Positions 1 through 6,008 of a DNA stretch of 7,725 bases are shown here, piece after piece. The notes below the pieces were generated by a model. The model was not told the DNA's origin. It saw only the letters and a program-made list of their open reading frames with translations, and ran no database searches. This stretch comes from an uncultured Acetatifactor sp. (GTDB lineage: Bacteria > Bacillota > Clostridia > Lachnospirales > Lachnospiraceae), in assembly GCA_947631715.1 (NCBI GenBank), contig CANRMK010000110.1, positions 1 to 7,725 on the forward strand, given 5' to 3'. Both the position numbers and the translations under genes were made by a program. Positions within the stretch are counted from its first letter, which is position 1. Each line of letters opens with the position of its first letter.

Positions 1-15
1 TCCCTTGCGAGTCAC

Positions 16-169
16 GCCCGGTACTGCCGATGTTCTCCCGGCAGACGCGCTTCCGCTCGGTTCCGCACGTAACGGACCCAAGGCATATAAAATATGCCTG
101 CTCGAGAGTACCTCGCCAAGTGCCGACGTGCTCCAACGGTCTGCCGGAAGAACATCGACATTACCGGGC
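16..169 (-). repeat. Large imperfect inverted repeat, possible structured RNA 3' of ilvN
   Basis: The arms at 16-46 and 139-169 are 31 bp each and match as reverse complements at 28 of 31 positions. Both begin GCCCGGTA and end CCGGCAGAC on their own strand. The 92-nt interior holds a perfect 8-bp hairpin (AGGCATAT at 81-88, loop AAA, ATATGCCT at 92-99). It also holds a weaker hairpin at about 59-78 (GG-TCCG with CGGACC, one bulged T) and a 4-bp hairpin at 103-115 (CGAG/CTCG). Together these give a cloverleaf-like multibranch fold. Two of the three arm mismatches become G-U pairs in minus-strand RNA (30 of 31 paired) but C-A mismatches in plus-strand RNA, which hints that the functional strand is the one carrying ilvN. 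No T-tract follows, so it is not a standard terminator. I do not recognise an RNA family. It could be a 3' mRNA stabiliser, a leader for the next minus-strand gene beyond the window, or a small repeat element. The inverted repeat itself is certain; its function is unknown. Confidence 0.75.
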
Positions 170-201
170 TGAATACAACGGTGGGGGCTGAACTGTTACT
201 G

Positions 202-696
202 TCACCCCTCGTCGCTCTCGCTGCACCTGGAAAGGGCAAGGGTGCCGGTGCGGGCCACCTCCGCAATGCTTATGGAGCGCAGCATATCGATAAGGAGCTT
301 TACTCTCTCCGGCGTATCGCAGATCTGCAGCATCATAAAGTGCCTGGACATATCCACGATCTCCGCTTTCATGATCTCGCACAGCTCCATGATCTCACGG
401 CGGTTGTTCCGGTTGTATTTTACCTTGATCAGCATCAGCTCTCTTGTGATGCACTGCCTCTCGGAATAGGTCTTTACCTTGATCACGTCCAGCTTTTTGT
501 TCAGCTGCTTTTCGATCTGTTCGATCGTGCGCTCGTCCCCGCTGCTGACAATGGTCATGCAGGAAGTGGTGGGATCGTCCGTCTCCCCCACTGCAAGGCT
601 GTCAATATTAAAGCATCTCCTGGAGAACAGCCCCGCCACCTTGCACAACACGCCGGAGCGGTTCTCCACCAGTACGGAATAAATTCTTCTTTTCAT
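202..696 (-). CDS. ilvN: Acetolactate synthase (AHAS) small regulatory subunit
   Basis: This is the regulatory subunit that activates the AHAS catalytic subunit and mediates valine feedback in the first common step of branched-chain amino-acid synthesis (cytoplasmic). The 164 aa match the usual length of IlvN/IlvH. An N-terminal ACT domain spans about residues 3-75, with the signature VENRSGVLCKVAGLFSRR and then FNIDSL. Gly15 and Asn30 correspond to Gly14 and Asn29 of E. coli IlvH, positions known to matter for valine binding, so feedback control is plausible. The second half (about 83-157) is the usual small-subunit C-terminal domain, ending IAEVARTGTLALSR. Two family positions differ: Cys28 replaces the usual Gly in the RRGYNI motif, and Cys46 replaces the usual Arg in SRMTI. 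The ATG at 694-696 is preceded by AGAGG (702-706, minus strand). It lies 101 bp downstream of the large-subunit gene on the same strand, the standard ilvB-ilvN order. Confidence 0.95.
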   Translation of the reverse strand: MKRRIYSVLVENRSGVLCKVAGLFSRRCFNIDSLAVGETDDPTTSCMTIVSSGDERTIEQIEKQLNKKLDVIKVKTYSERQCITRELMLIKVKYNRNNRREIMELCEIMKAEIVDMSRHFMMLQICDTPERVKLLIDMLRSISIAEVARTGTLALSRCSESDEG

Positions 697-746
697 CTCA
701 ACCTCTCACCCGGCCCAAACGGCCGCATTTTTCCCTTTTCTCTTCC

Positions 747-778
747 CGGCATCAGCCGTTTCGGGGCCGCACATGCCG
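747..778 (-). other. Possible hairpin in the ilvB-ilvN gap
   Basis: CGGCAT (747-752) and ATGCCG (773-778) form a perfect 6-bp inverted repeat around a 20-nt GC-rich interior. A second small dyad (CGGCC/GGCCG, about 710-725) lies close to the ilvN ribosome-binding site. Neither is followed by a T-tract, so they do not look like terminators. They could affect mRNA stability or relative expression of the two subunits, or be chance in GC-rich DNA. The rest of the 101-bp gap shows no reading frame of interest. Confidence 0.3.
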
Positions 779-797
779 TCTCAGAAATTTTTCCGCT

Positions 798-2411
798 TCA
801 CACCAGATCCATGGGATCGATGATGCATTCCATCAGCATTGCCCTGTCCTCTTTCAGGAATGCTTCGATGGCCTCATCGCATTTTTCCATATTTTCAAGG
901 CGGAGGAACGGAATACCGTAAGCCGCCGACAGCTTTTCAAGATCCGGGCTCCCGGAAAGATCCACCACCGAATAATTATCCTTGTAGTTAAAATGCTGGA
1001 ACTGCCGCACCATGCCCAGATAATTGTTCTTCAGCACAATGATCTTTAACGGGATATCATGCTGGCACAAGGTCGCAAGCTCCATCATGGACATCTGGAA
1101 AGAACCGTCGCCGCAGACTGCGACCACCTGTCTTTTGGGGTCAACCGCCTTTACCCCCATGGCCGCCGGAATGGAATAGCCCATAGTCCCCATGCCGCCG
1201 CTTGTCATGAACCGGCCCTTGCGCACCTTTGCATAAGCGCAGGACCAGATCTGATTCTGTCCCACGTCCGCCACATACACGGCGTCCTCTTCCATTCTGT
1301 CCGTAAGCTTTGAGATAAACTCCGCAGGATCCACAAAGGCGGGATTGGGATTTCTCTTTCTCCCCATCTCGTTCCTGTATCCGCTTAGAGTGTTGGTCCA
1401 CTCCCGGAAATCACAGGTGAAATCCTCCTTTTCAAAATCCTGGAAAATATGCTTTGCGTCCCCCACTAACGGTATGGTGGGGCCTGCGTTCTTGCCGATC
1501 TCCGCAGGATCCACGTCGATATGTACGAGCACCTTGTCTTTCGTGATCAGATCCGGCTGGTTCACCGCACGGTCCGCCACCCTGGCGCCCACCATGATCA
1601 GTAGATCCGACTCATTCATAGCCCTGTTGGCATAGGCTTCCCCGTTGTTGCCCACCATGCCGTAATAAAGGTCATGTTCTGTGGGCAGGACGCCCTTTCC
1701 CATCATAGTGGATACCACGGGAATACCGTGCTGTTCCGCAAAAGCCTTAAGCTCTCCCTGGGCGTCACTTAGGATCACGCCGCCGCCCGCACAGATAATG
1801 GGACGCTTCGCCCGCTCCAGCTCTCTGATGACTTTCTTGATCTGTACAGCATGTCCCTTTACCGTTGGCTTGTAGGTCCGCAGAGATACCTCCTCCGGAT
1901 ATTTGAAACGGGAAATCGGCGCATTCTGTATATCGATGGGCACATCGATCAGCACGGGCCCTTTCCGGCCTGTGTTGGCAATGTAAAAGGCCTCCTTGAA
2001 GATCCTTGGGATATCTTCCACGTTCTTGACAAGATAGCTGTATTTTACAAAGGATTCCACCGCGCCGGTGATGTCCGCCTCCTGGAACACATCGCTGCCG
2101 ATCAGCTCACTGTTGACCTGGCCGGTAATGCAGATGAGCGGAATGCTGTCCGCAAAGGCCGTGGCAATGCCCGTGATCACGTTGGTAGCGCCCGGGCCGG
2201 ACGTCACCGCACACACGCCGGGCTTCCCGGTGATCCTGGATACACCGCTGGCAGCGTGTGCCGCATTCTGCTCTGTCCTGATCAGGATCGTCCGGATAGG
2301 CGAGTCCAGAATACTGTTGTAGAAAGGGCAGATGGCCACTCCGGGATATCCAAATACCGTTGTGACGCCCTCCGCCTCCAGACATTTTATGATCGCATCT
2401 GCTCCTATCAT
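798..2411 (-). CDS. ilvB: Acetolactate synthase (AHAS) large catalytic subunit, atypical
   Basis: This ThDP-dependent enzyme condenses pyruvate with pyruvate or 2-ketobutyrate, giving acetolactate or acetohydroxybutyrate for valine, leucine and isoleucine. The 537 aa show the three-domain layout. The PYR domain has catalytic Glu47 (in RTEQ) and SGPGATN at 71-77. The central FAD-type domain covers about 190-330 (VGARVADR, DVDPAEIGKN). The PP domain has GGMGTMGYSIPAA at 405-417 and the ThDP/metal motif GDGSFQM (434-440) through Asn462-Asn463. It ends IIDPMDLV, about 18 residues short of E. coli AHAS II, so the usual C-terminal tail with its PPG motif is missing. Phe471 sits in GMVRQFQ where Trp is usual, and the FDDR motif reads VADR. 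The ATG at 2409-2411 follows GAGGG (minus strand, 2416-2420). It lies 57 bp after metH and upstream of ilvN. Pairing with ilvN supports a biosynthetic AHAS role; a related ThDP carboligase is the alternative. Confidence 0.9.
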   Translation of the reverse strand: MIGADAIIKCLEAEGVTTVFGYPGVAICPFYNSILDSPIRTILIRTEQNAAHAASGVSRITGKPGVCAVTSGPGATNVITGIATAFADSIPLICITGQVNSELIGSDVFQEADITGAVESFVKYSYLVKNVEDIPRIFKEAFYIANTGRKGPVLIDVPIDIQNAPISRFKYPEEVSLRTYKPTVKGHAVQIKKVIRELERAKRPIICAGGGVILSDAQGELKAFAEQHGIPVVSTMMGKGVLPTEHDLYYGMVGNNGEAYANRAMNESDLLIMVGARVADRAVNQPDLITKDKVLVHIDVDPAEIGKNAGPTIPLVGDAKHIFQDFEKEDFTCDFREWTNTLSGYRNEMGRKRNPNPAFVDPAEFISKLTDRMEEDAVYVADVGQNQIWSCAYAKVRKGRFMTSGGMGTMGYSIPAAMGVKAVDPKRQVVAVCGDGSFQMSMMELATLCQHDIPLKIIVLKNNYLGMVRQFQHFNYKDNYSVVDLSGSPDLEKLSAAYGIPFLRLENMEKCDEAIEAFLKEDRAMLMECIIDPMDLV

Positions 2412-2469
2412 CTTTCCCTCTTTTCCGCCGTACCTGACGGCTGTTGATTACGATTGCGGCCGCTTGGCC

Positions 2470-5040
2470 TTATGTATGCTCTGCCGGTTCCTGCAGCTCC
2501 TGCACCCCGGGCGTATCTGTCAGCCTCTGTGCCACCCTTACGGCCTCCGCCGCGTCCCTGGAATAACCGTCCGCGCCGATCTCATCCGCATAGTCCTGGG
2601 TGATCACAGCGCCGCCGATCATTACCCTGGCGGCTATGTTCTCTTCCCTGGCAAGAGCGATCACCTCCCGCATCCGCTGCATGGTAGTGGTCATCAGCGC
2701 CGACAGTGCAATGATCTGCGCATTATGCTCCCTGGCGGCCCGAACGATCTCCTCCTTTGGCACATCTTTCCCCAGGTCGATGACCTGAAAACCGTAATTT
2801 TTCAGCATCAGCGCCACCAGGTTTTTCCCGATATCGTGAATATCGCCCTCCACGGTGGCAATGATCACCACAGGCATGTCCTGCGCGTCCGTTTCTTTCC
2901 TGAGAAGCGGTTCCAGCACCTCTATGGCATTCTTCATAGCCTCCGCGCTGCCGATGAGCTGCGGCAGAAAATATTTTCCCTTGTCGAACAGCTCTCCCAC
3001 TTCATTGATAGCCGGCAGAAGAGCTTCATTCAATATTTTCTGAGGATCTTCCCCGGCGGCCAGCGCATCGTTCGTAATGGCACCGATGCCGCTTCGGTTT
3101 CCTTTCAGCACGGCGTGCTTCAATGCCGCCATGTGGGGACTGGCCTCCCCACCCGATTCGTCTGTCGCTGGACCGCCTCCCTTTTCGTCCGCTTTCGCCT
3201 CTGTTCCCTGAGCGGCGCTGTCCGCCCCTTTCGTTCTCAGAAGCTCTTTTTTTAACGCTTCCTCTTTTTTCTTTCTATTCTCAGACACGGTATCTGCGTA
3301 TTCAATATAGCGCAGATCCGCTCCCTCCTTGGCAAGCAGCAGATCCGAGGCCAGCGCGCAGCTTACCAGAAGCTCCTGGGACGGATTTGCGATGGCCATG
3401 GTAAGCCCCTCCCTGATGGCCAGGGTCAGAAAAGCCGCATTCACATAGCTTCTCTCAGGCATACCGAAAGAAATATTGGACAGACCGCAGACCGTAGCCA
3501 GCCCTTTTTCCCTGCAGTACCGTATGGTCTCAAGGGTCTCAATCCCGGCCCTTTTGTTGGCGCCCACAGTGGCCACAAGTCCGTCCACTGCCACGTCTTC
3601 CCTATGAAGACCGACGGAATACGCCCGCTCTAAAATCTTTTCTATGATTTCTTTCTTTTCGTCCAGATTCTGGGGAAGTCCCCTGTCCGACAGCGGCAGG
3701 AGAATAAACATAGCCCCGTATTTTTTTGCAATGGGAATCAGCTTTTCAAACTTCTCCTTTTCCAGTGAAATGGAATTGATCAGGGCTCTCCCCGGATATT
3801 GCCGCAGCGCCGCCTCCAGCACCTCCACATGGCTGGAATCCAGAGACAGCGGAAGATCCGTAACGCCGCTCACTTCCTCAATGGCGCGGAGCATCATTTC
3901 CTTTTCGTCAATGCCGCTCATGCCCATATTGATATCCAGTACCTGTGCGCCGCACCGCTCCTGCTCCTCCGCGAACTGCCGCACCCTGTCCATGCAGCCC
4001 TCCCTGAGCTGAGCCTGCAGAAGCTTTTTCCCCGTGGGGTTGATGCGCTCGCCTATGATAAAAAATCCGTCACCAAGACCGAACTTCAGAGTCCTGCGCT
4101 CGGAGGCAAGGACCCGGACCCCCTCCGGTCTCCGGGCCAGTCCGGCAATGATCTGTCTGCCGAAAGTATCGCGGATCCTGCGGATAAACTCGGGCGTGGT
4201 GCCGCAGCAGCCACCCAGTATGACAGCTCCCGCCTGGGTCAGCTGCGCCATTTCCTCCGCGAATTCCTCCGCATCCATATTGTAGCAGGTCTGCCCCTTT
4301 TCGTCCAGATAGGGGAGCCCCGCATTGGGCTTTGCGATAATGGGAATCTCTCTTGTATTCCGCACCATCTCCTCCACGATCCGGCACATTTTCGCCGGCC
4401 CCGTGGAGCAGTTGACCCCTACTGCACAGGCCCCCATGCTTTCCAGCACCACGGCCGCTGTCGCTGGATCCGTTCCGTACAGAGTCCTGCCATCCTCTTC
4501 AAAAGTCATAGTCACCATCACCGGCAAGTCGCAGACTTCTCCGGCCGCGATCAGTGCCGCCCTGGCCTCCGCCAGGCTCATCATGGTCTCCGCCACCAGC
4601 AGATCCACACCGGCCTCTGCCAGCGCCAGAATCTGCTCCTTATAGATATCGATCAGCTCCTCCTGCTCCATATCGCCCATGGGCCTTAACTGGCGGCCGG
4701 TCATGGTAAGATCTCCCGCCACATAGACTTTTTTGTCTTTTGCGGAAGAAGCCGCCTCCCTTGAAATGGCAACAAGATCCCTGGTCATCTCCTGCAGCTT
4801 TCCCTCAAGCCCGTACTCGGCAAGCTTGATCCTGTTGGCGGTAAAGGTAGGCGCATATAAAATATCCGTACCTGCCGCCACATAATCCGTCTGCAGCTTC
4901 AGCATGATATCTTTGTGTTCCAGGATCCACTGCTCGGGGCATACGCCGGACGGCATACCTGCCCGCACCAGATTGGACCCGGTCGCGCCGTCCAGATACA
5001 GATAGCGGCCCGACAGCTCTTTAAACTGTTCCCTTGTCAT
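2470..5040 (-). CDS. metH: Cobalamin-dependent methionine synthase, short form without reactivation domain
   Basis: It transfers a methyl group from methyltetrahydrofolate via methylcobalamin to homocysteine, giving methionine (cytoplasmic). Modules in the 856 aa, in order: homocysteine-binding barrel (about 1-295) with zinc ligands Cys211 (GVNCSTGP) and Cys278-Cys279 (GGCCGTTPEFI); pterin-binding barrel (about 320-590) with GERINPTGKK at 330-339 and DINMG at 369-373; a low-complexity linker (about 596-635); helical cobalamin cap (about 636-715); and Rossmann cobalamin domain (about 720-845) with the axial-His motif DIHDIG (His735), SAL at 780-782 and Gly809-Gly810. It ends after the B12 domain, so the S-adenosylmethionine-binding reactivation domain of E. 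coli-type MetH (about 1200 aa) is absent, as in other short clostridial and Thermotoga-type enzymes. Reactivation must use another protein, not in this window. The ATG at 5038-5040 has only a weak, distant GGAAAGG upstream. It is the first gene of the probable metH-ilvB-ilvN transcript. Confidence 0.95.
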   Translation of the reverse strand: MTREQFKELSGRYLYLDGATGSNLVRAGMPSGVCPEQWILEHKDIMLKLQTDYVAAGTDILYAPTFTANRIKLAEYGLEGKLQEMTRDLVAISREAASSAKDKKVYVAGDLTMTGRQLRPMGDMEQEELIDIYKEQILALAEAGVDLLVAETMMSLAEARAALIAAGEVCDLPVMVTMTFEEDGRTLYGTDPATAAVVLESMGACAVGVNCSTGPAKMCRIVEEMVRNTREIPIIAKPNAGLPYLDEKGQTCYNMDAEEFAEEMAQLTQAGAVILGGCCGTTPEFIRRIRDTFGRQIIAGLARRPEGVRVLASERRTLKFGLGDGFFIIGERINPTGKKLLQAQLREGCMDRVRQFAEEQERCGAQVLDINMGMSGIDEKEMMLRAIEEVSGVTDLPLSLDSSHVEVLEAALRQYPGRALINSISLEKEKFEKLIPIAKKYGAMFILLPLSDRGLPQNLDEKKEIIEKILERAYSVGLHREDVAVDGLVATVGANKRAGIETLETIRYCREKGLATVCGLSNISFGMPERSYVNAAFLTLAIREGLTMAIANPSQELLVSCALASDLLLAKEGADLRYIEYADTVSENRKKKEEALKKELLRTKGADSAAQGTEAKADEKGGGPATDESGGEASPHMAALKHAVLKGNRSGIGAITNDALAAGEDPQKILNEALLPAINEVGELFDKGKYFLPQLIGSAEAMKNAIEVLEPLLRKETDAQDMPVVIIATVEGDIHDIGKNLVALMLKNYGFQVIDLGKDVPKEEIVRAAREHNAQIIALSALMTTTMQRMREVIALAREENIAARVMIGGAVITQDYADEIGADGYSRDAAEAVRVAQRLTDTPGVQELQEPAEHT

Positions 5041-5083
5041 ACCGATCCAAACCTTTCCGAAAGATTCTCAAGCATTTCTATTT

Positions 5084-5112
5084 ATAATACCACAGACAGG
5101 TTTTAATCGTAA
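5084..5112 (-). promoter_or_regulatory. Probable extended -10 promoter for metH
   Basis: On the minus strand TGGTATTAT (5084-5092) is an extended -10: TGn followed by TATTAT, 5 of 6 to consensus. Seventeen bases upstream lies TTACGA (5107-5112), a poor -35 at 3 of 6, which is common for extended -10 promoters. Transcription would start near 5077, giving a leader of only about 37 nt. That is too short for a SAM or cobalamin riboswitch, both of which often control metH genes in Firmicutes. Confidence 0.5.
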
Positions 5113-5144
5113 AGGGGCGGATTTCACCTTTTCGTGGAAAATGG

Positions 5145-5160
5145 TTGCGAATTAACGCAA
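5145..5160. promoter_or_regulatory. Operator-like dyad in the divergent metH/lipoprotein intergenic region
   Basis: TTGCG (5145-5149) and CGCAA (5156-5160) form a perfect 5-bp inverted repeat around AATTAA, making a 16-bp near-palindrome. It lies between the metH promoter and the candidate lipoprotein promoter, where a repressor or activator could act on both. No regulator gene is in the window, and in AT-rich DNA a dyad of this size may be chance. Confidence 0.3.
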
Positions 5161-5192
5161 AATGTGGTAAATTTTATATTGTATTGTACGTT

Positions 5193-5220
5193 TTGGACAA
5201 ATTAAACTGTTTTTCATATT
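5193..5220 (+). promoter_or_regulatory. Candidate promoter for the lipoprotein gene
   Basis: TTGGAC (5193-5198, 5 of 6 to the -35 consensus) is followed after 16 bp by CATATT (5215-5220, 4 of 6 to the -10). Transcription would start near 5227, leaving a leader of about 48 nt before the TTG start. The surrounding sequence is AT-rich and offers other weak -10 candidates, so the exact site is uncertain. Confidence 0.35.
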
Positions 5221-5274
5221 CACTTATTTTTAAAACAATATGAATTTACAGTGTGATTTCGGAGGGTCAATAAG

Positions 5275-5766
5275 TTGAAGAATAAAGTCCGAATACTTTT
5301 CGCGGCAGTGCTGGCATCTGCCATGCTCACTGGCTGCGGCGAGGATCCCGAGCTGACGCGCTTCCGACAGAGCATGGACGAATTCTGTACCAAGGTTTCT
5401 GAGATCGATTCTTCCATCAACAGCATCGATGCGGAATCGGAAAACGCCACCGATGAACTCCTCTCTGATCTGGACGAGCTGGAGCTGGTGTTCCAATCCT
5501 TTGCGGAATTGGATTTTCCGGAGGAATTCGATTACCTGGAGGAGCTTGCCGACGAGTCCAGCGAGTGTATGACAGAGGCTGTCAAAAGCTATCATGAGGC
5601 TTTCAGCAATGGCTCCTACAATGAATACACTGCGGAATACGCAAAGGAATATTATTCCAGAGCATATAAGCGCGTACAGATCATCATCACCTTTCTTCAC
5701 GGCGAGGAGCCTGATGATGCGGATCTTTCCATTGAATATGGGGAAGACGGGGAAGAACAGCCCTGA
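5275..5766 (+). CDS. Small, strongly acidic lipoprotein of unknown function
   Basis: The 163-aa product has a lipoprotein signal peptide: basic start (MKNKVR), hydrophobic stretch 7-18 and lipobox LTGC with Cys21 as the lipidated residue. It should be anchored on the outer face of the cytoplasmic membrane. The mature part has about 41 Asp/Glu against 8 Lys/Arg in 143 residues and is predominantly helix-forming, suggesting a helical bundle with an acidic, probably disordered tail (after about 145). The start is TTG at 5275, supported by GGAGGG at 5261-5266 with 8-nt spacing; no ATG gives the complete signal peptide. It is divergent from metH and convergent with the membrane-protein cluster, so it is probably monocistronic, ending at the terminator at 5906-5935. 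I do not recognise a named family. Acidic lipoproteins may bind cations or cationic peptides, but nothing here shows that. Confidence 0.85.
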   Translation: MKNKVRILFAAVLASAMLTGCGEDPELTRFRQSMDEFCTKVSEIDSSINSIDAESENATDELLSDLDELELVFQSFAELDFPEEFDYLEELADESSECMTEAVKSYHEAFSNGSYNEYTAEYAKEYYSRAYKRVQIIITFLHGEEPDDADLSIEYGEDGEEQP

Positions 5767-5900
5767 TCGAAAAATAAAAATAAAATAATAAAAATAAACA
5801 ATAAACAATAAAAATAATAAGAAGAATTAGAATAATAAGAATAATAAGAATAATAAGAATAATAAGAATAATAAGAATAATAAGAAATAAAACTGAAATT
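5767..5900. repeat. AT-rich low-complexity tract with AATAATAAG tandem repeats
   Basis: Directly after the lipoprotein stop codon the sequence is almost only A and T on the plus strand. Two and a half copies of AATAAAC occur at 5793-5812. From 5813 there are eight units of 9 bp: one perfect AATAATAAG (5813-5821), one degraded (5822-5830), and six perfect consecutive copies (5831-5884). The tract lies between the stop codon and the terminator, so it would form the 3' untranslated region of the lipoprotein mRNA. Six identical copies in a row indicate recent expansion, probably by replication slippage. Confidence 0.9.
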
Positions 5901-5905
5901 TGAAA

Positions 5906-5935
5906 CGGCCCGGAATCTTCCGGGCCGCTCTTTTT
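5906..5935 (+). terminator. Rho-independent terminator, probably bidirectional
   Basis: CGGCCCGG (5906-5913) pairs perfectly with CCGGGCCG (5920-5927) around the loop AATCTT. This all-GC 8-bp stem is followed on the plus strand by CTCTTTTT (5928-5935). It should end the lipoprotein transcript. On the minus strand the stem is followed by TTTCAAATTT, a poorer U-tract, so it may also stop the converging cluster from 7613 to 6009. Confidence 0.9.
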
Positions 5936-5936
5936 G

Positions 5937-5995
5937 GCTGCTTATTTCTTTTGCTGCTCGTTTCTTTTGCTGCTCATTTCTTTTTGCTGCTTATT
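5937..5995. repeat. 16-bp tandem repeat, about 3.6 copies
   Basis: Units of GCTGCTYRTTTCTTTT occur at 5937-5952, 5953-5968 and 5969-5985 (the last with one extra T), followed by a partial copy from 5986. The array fills the space between the terminator hairpin and the end of the DUF4870-like gene, so it falls in the 3' region of the minus-strand cluster. It is distinct in sequence from the 9-bp array on the other side of the terminator. Confidence 0.85.
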
Positions 5996-6008
5996 ACAGA
6001 TATTCCTG

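Noticed and set aside
1..201. T-box leader or integron attC site in the large inverted repeat
   Set aside because: I could not find the T-box antiterminator consensus (GGGTGGNACCGCG) or the paired RYYYAAC/GTTRRRY core sites of attC; the region is reported only as an unassigned structured repeat.
12..266. 84-codon minus-strand frame crossing the ilvN end and the inverted repeat
   Set aside because: It overlaps ilvN out of frame and continues through the palindrome with no domain or start signal; Arg/Ala-rich content fits a chance frame in GC-rich DNA.
94..921. 275-codon plus-strand reading frame
   Set aside because: It runs antisense to ilvN and the end of ilvB, has no good ribosome-binding site, and its composition is that of a shadow frame.
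2427..2441. GCCGT/ACGGC hairpin in the metH-ilvB gap as a terminator
   Set aside because: The stem is only 5 bp and no U-tract follows, so it is unlikely to stop transcription.
2332..3255. 307-codon plus-strand frame
   Set aside because: Lies opposite metH and the ilvB start, which have unambiguous domain motifs; no recognisable protein features.
3799..4689. 296-codon plus-strand frame
   Set aside because: Antisense shadow of the homocysteine- and pterin-binding part of metH; His/Gln/Arg-rich with no motif.
5041..5110. SAM or cobalamin riboswitch upstream of metH
   Set aside because: The likely leader is about 37 nt and lacks the required conserved stems or terminator/antiterminator pair.
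5230..5808. 192-codon minus-strand frame opposite the lipoprotein
   Set aside because: The plus-strand frame has a lipobox signal peptide, a GGAGGG site and a terminator. The minus frame starts inside the AT-rich tract and is open there only because the repeat lacks stops on that strand.
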